Source of the DNA: Paenibacillus glycanilyticus
GTDB taxonomy: Bacteria > Bacillota > Bacilli > Paenibacillales > Paenibacillaceae
Direction of reading: 5' to 3'
NCBI RefSeq assembly: GCF_023715145.1
Contig: NZ_JAMBNP010000002.1
Span: 1-64,000 of the forward strand
DNA: 64,000 nucleotides
Below the pieces are notes generated by a model that saw only the letters and a program-made list of their open reading frames with translations, had not been told where the DNA came from and ran no database searches. Below, one piece after another: positions 23,396 through 32,055 of the stretch (positions are counted from its first letter, which is position 1; each line of letters begins with the position of its first letter). A program made the position numbers and the translations under genes.

Positions 23396-24583
23396 TTATT
23401 GCTTACCAAGGGACGGGCTTTTTGCCTGTCCGCCAAGGTGACGCCGTGACAACAGCAGGGAAAAAGCCAGATATACAATTGCGATAAAACCATACAACAG
23501 GACATAGCCGCCGATTTGGTAGAACAGGCTGCCGATTAACGGGCTGAGAGCCATTCCCATATACCGGAAAAAGTTATAGGCTCCAACGGCGGTCGCGCGG
23601 TTACGCGTGAATGCGCCGGTCAACAGTGTCGTCTGCACGGGGAGCGAGAGTCCCAGGGATAGGCCAAAGAAAATAATTCCGGCGAGCAGCCAAGGTAAAG
23701 AGATCGAGTAGAAGATGATGAAAAACAACACCGAAATGGCATTTAGAAAACTCGTCAATACGAGCAGCTTTTCTCCTCCTATTCGTGATTGGATTTTTCC
23801 GCCCAAGTAACTACCGACAACGATGCCAAGCGACATCGGCAGAAATACCAGTCCCTTTTGCTCGCCCGATAAACCGTAACGATCGGTTAGAATGTTCGGC
23901 AGGAAAACAAGGAAATAATAAAACACGTAATATTGAATAAACCCAAGAGAAATAATGGACGACCCGATCCGGTTGTGGAGAATGGCCGCAAAACCCCTGG
24001 GATGAAAGCTTCCTGCTTTGACGTTGTCCGGCTTCGTTTCCTTCAAATACAAAAAGTTGAACACCAGCACAATCATGCCCGTTGCTGCAAGAGCGAGAAA
24101 CACGGAGTGGAAATTGAACAACCCGCTAAGGAAGCCGCCGATGACCGGCCCGAGCACGGGGCCAAGCGAAACCAACATTTGAAAGGTTCCCATCGCTTCG
24201 CCTCGTTCTTTGCCCTCGAACAAATCACTGATAACCGTAACGGCAACGACGGATCCCGCAGCGATTCCGATCGCCTGCATCGCTCGGAAGACCAGCAGAA
24301 GCGTTATCGTATCGGAGAAAAAACATCCCACCGAAGCGATGACATAAAGCGAGATTCCGACAAGCAGGACCTTACGGCGGCCCTTTAAGTCCGTGAGCGG
24401 ACCATAGATGATCTGCATGATGGCAAGAAATAAGGTAAAGATTGAGATCGTCAAGTTCACGACAAATGAGGTCGTATGGAGTTGACTGGCAACCTCCGGT
24501 AATATGGGGGTGTAAATGGTCTGCGTGAACGGCCCAAAGAATGCGGCAAACGCGACAATGTAAAGAACGAATTTACGATTCAT
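23396..24583 (-). CDS. MFS drug:proton antiporter
   Basis: A 395-residue protein with 12 membrane helices. Typical DHA1/Bcr-type marks: TQTIYTPILPEVASQL after helix one, YGPLTDLKGRRKVLL (motif A between helices 2 and 3), FRAMQAIGIAAGSVVAV (motif B) and LGPVLGPVIGGFLSG (motif C, the antiporter motif in helix 5). It exports small toxic compounds in exchange for protons. It is divergent from the LysR gene at 24716, which is the likely regulator. Confidence 0.9.
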   Translation of the reverse strand: MNRKFVLYIVAFAAFFGPFTQTIYTPILPEVASQLHTTSFVVNLTISIFTLFLAIMQIIYGPLTDLKGRRKVLLVGISLYVIASVGCFFSDTITLLLVFRAMQAIGIAAGSVVAVTVISDLFEGKERGEAMGTFQMLVSLGPVLGPVIGGFLSGLFNFHSVFLALAATGMIVLVFNFLYLKETKPDNVKAGSFHPRGFAAILHNRIGSSIISLGFIQYYVFYYFLVFLPNILTDRYGLSGEQKGLVFLPMSLGIVVGSYLGGKIQSRIGGEKLLVLTSFLNAISVLFFIIFYSISLPWLLAGIIFFGLSLGLSLPVQTTLLTGAFTRNRATAVGAYNFFRYMGMALSPLIGSLFYQIGGYVLLYGFIAIVYLAFSLLLSRRHLGGQAKSPSLGKQ

Positions 24584-24715
24584 GATTGTTTATCCCTCAT
24601 TTCTTTTGGTTGCTCGAATTTTAATAATGCCATCTTACTTGATATCGATTATTTATTCCAATGCATTTCATGTTATAATCTCATCGATTAGAGGGAATGA
24701 GTGAGGTGCGCAAAA

Positions 24716-25618
24716 TTGGAACTTTTACAGCTGCAATATTTTCTCGCGGTAGCTCGCCTGGAACATGTGACCGAGGCAGCCCGGAGTCTGCACGTTACGC
24801 AATCGTCGTTAAGCAGAACGATTCAACGCCTTGAAGAGGATTTAGGGGTCTCTCTATTCGATCGAGTAGGCAGGAAGCTGGAATTAAATGAGTTCGGAAG
24901 AAGATTCCTGCGTCGTGCCGAAAGGGCTTTGTTCGAATTGGAACAGGGGAAGCTGGAGCTTAGCGAATTATCCAGCCCCGATCATGGCAGGCTTGAATTA
25001 GGAGTGACCAGCGCAAGCGTATTGCACCACATTCTTCGGGAATTCCGAAAGAAGCGGCCTAATATACAATTTCATGTACAAATGCTGACGACGCAGGAAA
25101 TGATATCTCTTCTGGAGAGAGGCGAGGTCGATTATTGTTTGTCCTCTCCTCCTGTCAAGCGAGATGACATCGAAAGTCAAATCGTATTCATCGACCCGAT
25201 CCTTGTCGCCGTTCCAATGGGGCATCGGCTTGCGGATCGAAGCAGCGTGTCCTTAATCGAGCTGAAGGATGAATGGTTTGTCGGAGTTAAGGCCGGATAC
25301 GGTACCCGTGATTTGATGGACGAGGTATGCAGATCGGTTGGATTTGTCCCTCGTTTTGTGTACGAAGGGGATGAGCCGGCAAGGCTGGTCAATCTGGTGG
25401 AAGCGGAGATTGGCATTGCCTTTATACCAAGCACGGCAAGGAATGAACGAGCACAAATCAAATATCTCCAGGTGGAGACTCACGAAGTGGTGCGGGAAAT
25501 CGCATTATTGTGGCACAAGAGTCGATACATATCGCCGGCTGCTTTGGAATTCCGCGGGGTCGTTTTAGACTATTTTCAGGAATTATCCAAGCAGACATTT
25601 GAAAGCGGAGGGCAATAG
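24716..25618 (+). CDS. LysR-family transcriptional regulator
   Basis: A 300-residue protein; TTG 24716 is preferred (TGAGGTG upstream, and the product then begins MELLQLQYFLAVARLEHVTE as LysR proteins do), GTG 24701 is in frame. The winged HTH is residues 1-60 (AARSLHVTQSSLSRTIQRLE), followed by a linker helix and a two-lobed effector domain (RLELGVTSASVLHHILREF, then LVAVPMGHRL). A TATAAT at 24674-24679 is its -10 box, and ATCGATTA occurs twice (24643, 24684) in the divergent promoter, possible half-sites. It probably activates the MFS gene. Confidence 0.9.
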   Translation: MELLQLQYFLAVARLEHVTEAARSLHVTQSSLSRTIQRLEEDLGVSLFDRVGRKLELNEFGRRFLRRAERALFELEQGKLELSELSSPDHGRLELGVTSASVLHHILREFRKKRPNIQFHVQMLTTQEMISLLERGEVDYCLSSPPVKRDDIESQIVFIDPILVAVPMGHRLADRSSVSLIELKDEWFVGVKAGYGTRDLMDEVCRSVGFVPRFVYEGDEPARLVNLVEAEIGIAFIPSTARNERAQIKYLQVETHEVVREIALLWHKSRYISPAALEFRGVVLDYFQELSKQTFESGGQ

Positions 25619-25689
25619 TAGTGTTTTCCGTGCTGCCCGGTTCTATCCTCGCGCCGGGCTTCATGTATTTGTTGGATGATAAGCAGAAA

Positions 25690-25727
25690 AAGCACAAAAA
25701 GCCGCCTTTTGACGGCTTTTTGTGCTT
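25690..25727 (+). terminator. intrinsic terminator
   Basis: AAGCACAAAAAGCCG and CGGCTTTTTGTGCTT form a 15-bp stem around an 8-base loop. It lies 70 bases after the LysR gene and works in both directions. Confidence 0.8.
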
Positions 25728-25870
25728 GTTCGATAAAAGTATTAAGCCGATGTTTTGGGTATGATAAAAACCGAAATCCGCATGAATGGGATGCAGTGAT
25801 TTTAATCTTAAGTGTTCACGGCTGGCATTGTAGATTTACTTTGGTTCATAAATTGATTGGAGGGAAATGG

Positions 25871-26413
25871 ATGAAAATTCTGGTTATTATTACTCACCCC
25901 AATATGGAGAACTCACGAATAAACAAGGCATGGCGCGATGAATTGCAAACCCAAAAAGACATTACAATCCATGAACTATACGCAACTTACCCTGATGGAA
26001 AAATAGATGTTGCAAATGAACAAAAGCTAATAGAATCCCACGACAGAATTATATTGCAATACCCGTTTTACTGGTACAATACGCCGCCGCTGTTAAAGAA
26101 ATGGATGGATGACGTGCTGCAATACGGGTGGGCATACGGACCGGACGGCAGTAAAATAGCCGGGAAGGAATTCGGTGTGGCCATTTCGACTTATGGTACC
26201 GCGGAGTCCTACCAGCCCACCGGGTTTAATCGTTTTACCCTTCAAGAGCTATTGCGCCCAATTGAAGCATCGGCTCACTTTATCAGTGCGGAATACCTGC
26301 CTCATTTTTCATTGAACGACTCCTCCAATCTTACGGATGAACGACTTGCGCAGAGCAAGATCGATTATATTCAACATATTCGCAGCGTGAAGCCTTCACT
26401 GGTCCACAGCTAA
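25871..26413 (+). CDS. flavodoxin-like NAD(P)H oxidoreductase (YwrO/KefF type)
   Basis: A 180-residue protein; ATG 25871 with GGAGGG upstream (a longer frame to 25676 runs through the terminator and is not real). The flavodoxin_2 fold is clear: MKILVIITHPNMENSRINKA (FMN phosphate loop), RIILQYPFYWYNTPPLLKKW (the FPxYW-x-x-PxxLKxW block), VLQYGWAYG and GVAISTYGTAESYQP. It reduces quinones, azo or nitro compounds with NAD(P)H, using FMN or FAD, in the cytoplasm. It is a single gene with its own terminator. Confidence 0.92.
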   Translation: MKILVIITHPNMENSRINKAWRDELQTQKDITIHELYATYPDGKIDVANEQKLIESHDRIILQYPFYWYNTPPLLKKWMDDVLQYGWAYGPDGSKIAGKEFGVAISTYGTAESYQPTGFNRFTLQELLRPIEASAHFISAEYLPHFSLNDSSNLTDERLAQSKIDYIQHIRSVKPSLVHS

Positions 26414-26426
26414 ACAATAGCAAGGA

Positions 26427-26457
26427 AAGAACCCTTCACATGCGTGAAGGGTTCTTT
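26427..26457 (+). terminator. intrinsic terminator
   Basis: AAGAACCCTTCAC and GTGAAGGGTTCTT around ATGC, with an A/T-rich end on both sides. It ends the oxidoreductase gene. Confidence 0.85.
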
Positions 26458-26575
26458 GATTTAGAAAGGATAACTCGTTTTTCAATTAAACGAGGTATTT
26501 ATTGCTCGCTAATTATCCTCGCGTTATATTGGATATTATATTCATTTTATTGATCATACGTCTGGAGGATCCAAG

Positions 26576-27109
26576 TTGAACAAAAAGAATGAAAATAGGC
26601 TCTATCTGATATCTGGTCCTCTTGGGGTCGGCAAATCAACAACTTCAAAGCTGCTTGCGCGTCATGTTGAACGATGCGTGCTTATTGAGGGTGATATCCT
26701 TCTGCATATGTTAAATGACGATCTATCGCTTTCTTGGGAAGAACGCCTACGACTTACATGGGATAATATACTGGCACTTACAAGGAACTACATACAACAC
26801 GATTTAAATGTTGTTATTGATTTTGTAGTGGAGGAAGAGCTTGCATGGTTTTGCAAACATCTATCCGACTTCGAGAATGTGAGTTTAAAATATGTTGTCC
26901 TAAAAGCAGATAAAGAAAAAATAGTCGAACGGCTGACTACTCGAGGGGATATTGAATCCTTAGAACGCTCTTTGTTCTTATTAGACAAAATGGAGCGTTC
27001 GGATTCTACGAACCCATTTAGTTATGACACCACGCTAAAACAACCCTCCGAAACGGTCAAAGAAATCATCGCAAGCACTCGTTTCCTTGTGCCTATTGAA
27101 CCCATTTAA
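26576..27109 (+). CDS. P-loop kinase-like NTPase
   Basis: A 177-residue protein, TTG start with GGAGGATCC upstream. Walker A is GPLGVGKST (residues 14-22); CVLIEGDILLHML follows as the second strand with an acidic residue, LNVVIDFVVEEEL is the Walker B-like strand, and VVLKADKEKIVERLTTRGD is the LID region with the arginine typical of small-molecule kinases. It resembles the AAA_33/zeta-like group that phosphorylates antibiotics, nucleotides or sugars. The substrate is not readable. It stands alone. Confidence 0.8.
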   Translation: MNKKNENRLYLISGPLGVGKSTTSKLLARHVERCVLIEGDILLHMLNDDLSLSWEERLRLTWDNILALTRNYIQHDLNVVIDFVVEEELAWFCKHLSDFENVSLKYVVLKADKEKIVERLTTRGDIESLERSLFLLDKMERSDSTNPFSYDTTLKQPSETVKEIIASTRFLVPIEPI

Positions 27110-27171
27110 TATTCAGCAGCAGTTCATACCAGGTTAGCCGTTTTTTTGACTTTCAGGCCCCAAGCCCGAGT

Positions 27172-28419
27172 TTATGTAGGCTGCGTCAAGGGCAGCGTGA
27201 TGAAATAAGTAGTCCCGGCACCTTCTTTGCTGCGTACTTCGATCTTGCCGTTCATGCCCCGAATAACGCTGAAGATGACCATGGTCCCGAGACCGGTGCC
27301 CTTGTCCTTGGTGGTATAATATGGCGCCCCCAGCCGGTTAAGCTGCTCTTCGTTCATGCCGATGCCGGTATCGGCAATCGTGATGGTAACGGTTCGGTTC
27401 GGCTCGTTAACCGTATATTTCAAGGTCAACATTCCCCCGGCGGGCATTGCCTCAATGGCGTTTTTGCCGATATTGATGATGGCTTGCCTGAACTTGGACT
27501 TGCTGCCGTATACTGTAGCGGGCTGATTTATGTCCGTGGCGATCTCGACGTTCTGCAAATTCGCGTAAGAGCTCAGGATTTGGGACGCTTTGGTTAATGC
27601 CTCCCCCAGGTCGATCGGTTCGAGCGTCTCGATCTGCGGCTTGGCGAGCGATAAGTAATCGGAAATGATCGATTCCGCCCGGTCCAGCTCCTCCAGTGTA
27701 ATGGCGGAGAATTCTTGACGCTTCCGGTCGCTGAGCGCCGGATCGGACAACAGCTGGATGAAGCCTCGGACGGACGTTAACGGGTTGCGGACCTCATGCG
27801 CGACGGAGGCTGCAATTTCGCTGACGACCTTCATTTTTTCCGCTTGGATGATTTCCTCTTGCATCCGATTTTGCGTGCGGATCATTTCAATCATGAACAC
27901 AAGCATTACCGCCATGATGCACTGCACGAAGATGATCGGCAGACTCGGAACAAACGACGCCATAAAAAAGGAAGCTTTGCCTTCGAGCAAGGCGTACAGA
28001 TTAACGACCGTCACGCGCATAAAGAAGCACATGCCTAATACAAGCAGCATTCTTTTCTTGGCGGCGGCTTTTTCGTACGTCCTGAAGAGAAACAGCAGCA
28101 GAAAGATCGTTGGCAGCAGCGAGAGAGAGTAATGAAACAGATCGATTCCGCCCAAAATTTCCCGGTACGCCAGCAGGCTGCCGAATAAGAGCAGCGTCGT
28201 ATAGAAGCCGCCGTAGAGGGAGCCGATCACGAGCGGAATTGCTCTTAGGTCAAGCACTGAGTCGAAGAGTTTGACGGGAAAGGACATCGTAATGATCAGG
28301 GGAATCAAAAACAAAACGTACACAAAGAGCGGATGCTTGCGTTTATAGAAAGGGCGGTAGAAAATCAAAGGCAAGAAAATGATAAACGCGTTGAGGATAA
28401 AGTCGGAATGTGAGAGCAT
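27172..28419 (-). CDS. KinB-like sporulation sensor histidine kinase
   Basis: A 415-residue protein; ATG 28419 has AAAGGA upstream (a longer frame to 28482 lacks one). The first 180 residues form six membrane helices of the 5TMR_LYT/KinB type with almost no extracellular domain. Then a HisKA domain with phosphorylation site H208 in VAHEVRNPLTSVRGFIQLL, an N box (IINIGKNAIEAM), G1 (DTGIGM) and G2 (GTGLGTMV). NPLTSVRGFIQLL is the form shared by the sporulation phosphorelay kinases that phosphorylate Spo0F. No response regulator is adjacent, as expected for a phosphorelay kinase. Confidence 0.88.
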   Translation of the reverse strand: MLSHSDFILNAFIIFLPLIFYRPFYKRKHPLFVYVLFLIPLIITMSFPVKLFDSVLDLRAIPLVIGSLYGGFYTTLLLFGSLLAYREILGGIDLFHYSLSLLPTIFLLLFLFRTYEKAAAKKRMLLVLGMCFFMRVTVVNLYALLEGKASFFMASFVPSLPIIFVQCIMAVMLVFMIEMIRTQNRMQEEIIQAEKMKVVSEIAASVAHEVRNPLTSVRGFIQLLSDPALSDRKRQEFSAITLEELDRAESIISDYLSLAKPQIETLEPIDLGEALTKASQILSSYANLQNVEIATDINQPATVYGSKSKFRQAIINIGKNAIEAMPAGGMLTLKYTVNEPNRTVTITIADTGIGMNEEQLNRLGAPYYTTKDKGTGLGTMVIFSVIRGMNGKIEVRSKEGAGTTYFITLPLTQPT

Positions 28420-28610
28420 GGAGTAATTCCTTTCGTGAGTGCTTGCCTTTGTTTTCGAGAAGGGGGCCGTCATTTCCTTCAAACCGGGAAGTTAATTTTT
28501 CATTTGTTCCTGATGGTGCATTGATTTTATATTAGGGAAATAGACCTATAATCTCCAGTTAATTTTACCGATAATAGTAGTACATAGATTTGAAAAGGGG
28601 TATTATCCGT

Positions 28611-28886
28611 ATGAAAGCTATGGCTATTTTAAGAGAATGCAGCTTTGAAAGCACGCAGGATCAGAGGCGCAGCATTACCTCTTATGCTCGATCCGAAGGC
28701 ATTGATGTAGCTTACTGGTATCAAATCTTTGAGGACAATTACAAAGATATTTATGAGAAACTGCCCAAGTTAGGCGCAGTAATCGTAACTAAGGTATCCA
28801 GAATCTCGAAAGAGGTAGCAACGCTTGATGAATTTAAGGTCATGCTTCATAACCATAGTGTTGAGTTAATATCCATGTACAGCTAA
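28611..28886 (+). CDS. stand-alone, degenerate resolvase N-terminal domain
   Basis: A 91-residue protein; ATG 28611 with AAGGGG about 12 bases upstream. It follows the serine-recombinase catalytic fold: MKAMAILRECSFESTQDQRR, then SITSYARSEGIDVAYWYQIFED, then AVIVTKVSRISKEVATLDEF and VELIS at the end. The VSRISK block equals the DRLSR motif of resolvases. The nucleophile region reads RECSF where active enzymes have RVST, and there is no DNA-binding tail, so recombination is unlikely. It may be a regulatory or vestigial form. A terminator follows. Confidence 0.75.
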   Translation: MKAMAILRECSFESTQDQRRSITSYARSEGIDVAYWYQIFEDNYKDIYEKLPKLGAVIVTKVSRISKEVATLDEFKVMLHNHSVELISMYS

Positions 28887-28900
28887 GGGGTATTGATGTG

Positions 28901-28935
28901 CGGCAGCCGGTCTACAGTGACCGGTTGCCGTTTTT
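28901..28935 (+). terminator. intrinsic terminator
   Basis: CGGCAGCCGGTC and GACCGGTTGCCG form a 12-bp stem around TACAGT, followed by T5. Confidence 0.85.
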
Positions 28936-29049
28936 GCTGTATATGGAGTTTTTTTATTGTAACAGGTGGGAAAAATAACGCATGAACAACCTTGCTTTCT
29001 ATAATCCGTTGAAGCTGTTCCATATTCATAATGAAGGAGGTAGAATTTT

Positions 29050-29823
29050 TTGAAAAGAATCCTATTCTGTATCTGTTTCGTATCCGTTCTGATCGGTCAG
29101 CAGCATGTTTATGCAAAGCCTCAGCTGGATTTAGCGGAAAACGCGATTCAGACCATAGAATTTTCCTCTTCCTATATTAAGGAAATGCCATTGCGGCATG
29201 ATGAACAAGAGAGGCATATTGCTGAATTAATGGCTCCCGATACGAAGTTTTCTCGGAATCTTATATTGAAAATAGACGGTAAGATTGTTAAGCGAGATAT
29301 ATTTTGGAACAGCAGGTTGATGATCGGGGATGTGGATAATGATCATCTCCCTGAAGTTTTCGTGTACGAATATTCAATCGGAAGCTCAGGGGCCATGGGG
29401 CTGTCGGTCTTCCGTATGATGGGGAAGAGATGGACGAGTATTTTTAGTGACCCAGAGGATATATCGCAGCCTAACGAAGAACAACGTTTCACCGGTAAGC
29501 TTGCAGGTCATAACCGGATTACATTCTATGATAACGTAACTCAGCTATCGGGTGAGCTAGATCTGGCGGGATCGCGTTTCTCCGAAAAGCAATTAGAAAA
29601 TATGAGCTTTCAAACGGATCCTATTTCAGAATATATTATTCATTTTGAAAACATCGGTTGTCAAATGGAGACGGTTAGATGGATTTTTGCGTTTTCGCAT
29701 CCAAACGCCGTTCTTTCCGTACATGATAGTTATTTGTATGATTTTAAAGAAAAGGTTTTTAGGCTTTATGAAACCAAAATCCGGAGCAATGAACAAACCT
29801 TAGCACATAGGAGCTATTATTAA
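29050..29823 (+). CDS. secreted protein with an FG-GAP-like calcium turn
   Basis: A 257-residue protein, TTG start 8 bases after AAGGAGG. Residues 1-22 are a signal peptide (ending VYA). The rest is beta-rich; RLMIGDVDNDHLPEVFVYEYS (about residues 95-115) is a D-x-D-x-D-x-x-x-E turn like that of FG-GAP/VCBS repeats, which bind calcium. Two cysteines are absent from the core. The whole looks like a small extracellular beta-propeller-like or VCBS-type module, but the other blades are not obvious. The function is unknown. Confidence 0.75.
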   Translation: MKRILFCICFVSVLIGQQHVYAKPQLDLAENAIQTIEFSSSYIKEMPLRHDEQERHIAELMAPDTKFSRNLILKIDGKIVKRDIFWNSRLMIGDVDNDHLPEVFVYEYSIGSSGAMGLSVFRMMGKRWTSIFSDPEDISQPNEEQRFTGKLAGHNRITFYDNVTQLSGELDLAGSRFSEKQLENMSFQTDPISEYIIHFENIGCQMETVRWIFAFSHPNAVLSVHDSYLYDFKEKVFRLYETKIRSNEQTLAHRSYY

Positions 29824-29893
29824 TAGCGTTGGTTAACGGCTCCGCATTGTTGAACGAACAGAAGAGCGCATACAGGGAGGGATTAATGGAGCG

Positions 29894-30841
29894 ATGCCTC
29901 ATTCACCGAGGATTTCGGAGGAAAGCCTTCGAACGTGTCTAAAGGAGCAATATGATTTAACTTCTGCCACACTGGAGTATCTTCCCTTGGGCCTTGATTA
30001 CAGCTCCGCCGTGTATCATGCGGTTAGCGAGAAGGGAACGGACTATCTGCTCAAAGTCACGTCCAGGCCGTTATACGAATCGCAATATCTGGTTCCCCAA
30101 TATCTCAACAGCCAGGGGATTACATGTGTGGTGGCTCCCGTTTCTACCCGGTCCGGTGCACTGTGGGCTCATCTGGAGGATTGGAGAGTTGTCGTCTATC
30201 CCTTTATCAACGGGGAGTCCAGCTTCAAGGGCATGTCTGCCGGGCAGTGGGAGAAGCTCGGGACCATCTTTAAACGAATCCACCGGATCCAACTGCCGCC
30301 AGAAGGATTTAATTCGCTTCGACAAGAGACCTTTGATTCGTCGGAATATGTTCGTTGGATACAAATCTTTGAGGATCAACTGACGCTTTTTGAAGGCGGG
30401 AATACATTAGAGCGTACACTTCATGCTTCTTGGATAGAGCATGAGTCATCGATACGGATGAAGTTGGCTTCATTGGAAAAGCTGGCGGTATTGCTCCAAG
30501 CTCGAACAATTCCGCATGTCATCTGTCACGCGGATCTGCATCCGGCCAATGTGATCCGAGATGACGCTGGGCGAGTGTTTATCATTGATTGGGACGAGGT
30601 GATGCTTGCTCCCAAAGAGCGAGATTTCATCTTTGTCAGTCATCCGCATGCTCATGCCTTTTTTCAGGGGTACGGAGCTGCAGAGGTGGATGATGAGGTG
30701 CTCGCCTATTACCGCTTGGAAAGGGTTCTTCAGGATGTAATTGAATGTGCCCGTAACGTCTGGCTCAGGGAGGACTTGGACGAAGATGCCAAGGCGGATG
30801 CCATCAAGTTGTTTCAGGTTATTCTGGCGGAAGAAAAATAG
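29894..30841 (+). CDS. APH-family phosphotransferase, APH(9)/spectinomycin kinase-like
   Basis: A 315-residue protein. The aminoglycoside/choline-kinase fold is complete: TDYLLKVTSRPLYESQYL (ATP lysine), EDWRVVVYPFINGES (hinge), CHADLHPANVI with the catalytic HxDxxxxN near residue 213, and FIIDWDEVMLAPKERD (the DFG-equivalent Mg site). The arrangement LGLDYSSAVYHA at the start and DWDE/APKERD resembles APH(9)-type spectinomycin phosphotransferases. Whether it gives resistance cannot be told; many such chromosomal genes have other substrates. The upstream RBS is GGGAGGG. Confidence 0.87.
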   Translation: MPHSPRISEESLRTCLKEQYDLTSATLEYLPLGLDYSSAVYHAVSEKGTDYLLKVTSRPLYESQYLVPQYLNSQGITCVVAPVSTRSGALWAHLEDWRVVVYPFINGESSFKGMSAGQWEKLGTIFKRIHRIQLPPEGFNSLRQETFDSSEYVRWIQIFEDQLTLFEGGNTLERTLHASWIEHESSIRMKLASLEKLAVLLQARTIPHVICHADLHPANVIRDDAGRVFIIDWDEVMLAPKERDFIFVSHPHAHAFFQGYGAAEVDDEVLAYYRLERVLQDVIECARNVWLREDLDEDAKADAIKLFQVILAEEK

Positions 30842-30922
30842 AGAGCAGCAGATCGGCTAGGAAGGTCCTCCGGAATTCCCCGGTGCACGGATAAACCTAT
30901 AAGGAAGCTGGAGGTGTAATGC

Positions 30923-31564
30923 TTGCCCGACGAAATCCCGGATAAGAATATATTTATGATGTGTCCGGCTCTGGATCCTGCGGCACTCCGCGATCTTCCG
31001 GCGGGGTATCGTATACGAAGGTGCCGTAAAAGCGAACTGGAAACCTGGATGGAGTTTCCATTCGACGATCCAAATGAGGCTAAGGCATACAGGGGCTTCA
31101 TGGAATCGTTTTTTCAAAATGTTTATGCCCCAAAAGAGGCTCTGTTTTATGAAAAATGTCTCTTCGTATGCGATTCGCAGGATCGCCCGGTGGCAACCTG
31201 CTTTGCCTGGAAGGCGTACGATCGGATTACGACGATCCATTGGTATAAGGTATTAAAATCCTGCGAAGGAAACGGAATTGGGAGAGCGCTGCTGTCTGCC
31301 GTTATGCAAAGCCTGAGCAAAGACGACTATCCGGTGTTTCTTCATACGCAGCCTGGAAGTTACCGGGCGATCAAGCTGTATTCGGATTTCGGGTTTTGCC
31401 TGCTAAGTGATCCGGTGATTGGCAATCGAACAAATGACTTGGAGGAATGTCTCCCGATTTTACGCCAATACATGCCCTTGCAGGCTTATCAGGCACTGAA
31501 GATAACCGAAGCACCGGCGTTCTTTTTAGAGGCAGTGAATTCATCCTCTAACGTAGAATTTTAG
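30923..31564 (+). CDS. GNAT-family N-acetyltransferase
   Basis: A 213-residue protein, TTG start 7 bases after GGAGGTG. The GNAT core is VCDSQDRPVATCFAWKAYDR, then IHWYKVLKSCEGNGIGRALL (the acetyl-CoA loop R/Q-x-x-G-x-G/A is EGNGIGRALL) and VFLHTQPGSYRAIKLYSDFG. The 60-residue N-terminal part (RIRRCRKSELETWMEFPFDD) is usual for one Bacillota subfamily. The substrate is unknown. It follows the APH-like gene by 81 bases and may be co-transcribed with it. A terminator closes the unit. Confidence 0.88.
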   Translation: MPDEIPDKNIFMMCPALDPAALRDLPAGYRIRRCRKSELETWMEFPFDDPNEAKAYRGFMESFFQNVYAPKEALFYEKCLFVCDSQDRPVATCFAWKAYDRITTIHWYKVLKSCEGNGIGRALLSAVMQSLSKDDYPVFLHTQPGSYRAIKLYSDFGFCLLSDPVIGNRTNDLEECLPILRQYMPLQAYQALKITEAPAFFLEAVNSSSNVEF

Positions 31565-31582
31565 TTCATGAAGTCCCTTTTG

Positions 31583-31610
31583 ACGCAGCCCGTTTCGGGT
31601 TGCGTTTTTT
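31583..31610 (+). terminator. intrinsic terminator
   Basis: ACGCAGCCCG and CGGGTTGCGT around TTT, followed by T6. It closes the APH/GNAT unit. Confidence 0.85.
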
Positions 31611-31659
31611 ATTTGGCGAAGGACAAGAGGGGGACCAACGGGAGAAATAAAACATTACT

Positions 31660-31698
31660 TTGACAGATAGAGTAATCTAGAGTAGTATTACTCTATCA
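31660..31698 (+). promoter_or_regulatory. padR promoter with overlapping operator
   Basis: TTGACA (31660-31665) is a perfect -35 box; TAGTAT (31683-31688) follows at 17 bases as -10. The inverted repeat GATAGAGTAAT/ATTACTCTATC (31666-31676 and 31687-31697) fills the promoter, so the PadR protein encoded next door probably represses its own operon here. Confidence 0.7.
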
Positions 31699-31731
31699 GA
31701 TAGAATAGTTCGGCAAGGAGGGCTCGGTATC

Positions 31732-32055
31732 ATTAGGAGCGACATCATTCGCGGGCATTTGGACCCCATTATTTTACGCCTGATTATGGAGAAGGATAGA
31801 TACGGCTATGAAATCTCCAAAGAGATAAGCCTGCGTACCAAGGACAGATTCCAAATCAAAGAGGCTACATTGTATGCGGTATTTCAGAGGCTGGAAAACA
31901 AGGAGCTTATTGAGTCCTATTACGGTGATGTCTCTCACGGCGGACAGAGGAAATATTATCGGATTACCACGCTAGGCAAGGCTTATCTGCGGGAAACGGT
32001 GCAAGAATGGCAAGAAATCAAGGAAATTATCGACGTGTTCATGGAGGGATTGTAA
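31732..32055 (+). CDS. PadR-family transcriptional regulator
   Basis: About 107 residues if begun at ATT 31732; the first canonical start is TTG 31759 (98 residues). The family pattern starts IRSDIIRGHLDPIILRLIME, and AAGGAGG (31715-31721) lies 10 bases before ATT 31732 and 7 before ATC 31729, while TTG 31759 has no RBS and would cut helix one. So an unusual ATT/ATC start is likely. The winged HTH is DRYGYEISKEI, FQIKEATLYAVFQRLENKEL and SHGGQRKYYRITTLGK. PadR dimers repress transport or membrane-stress genes. It overlaps the end of its operator region and is followed directly by two membrane-protein genes. Confidence 0.9.
   Translation: MRSDIIRGHLDPIILRLIMEKDRYGYEISKEISLRTKDRFQIKEATLYAVFQRLENKELIESYYGDVSHGGQRKYYRITTLGKAYLRETVQEWQEIKEIIDVFMEGL

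Noticed and set aside
25676-25870. N-terminal extension of the flavodoxin-like oxidoreductase
   Set aside because: It runs through a terminator hairpin and lacks a start context; ATG 25871 with GGAGGG gives the standard family start.
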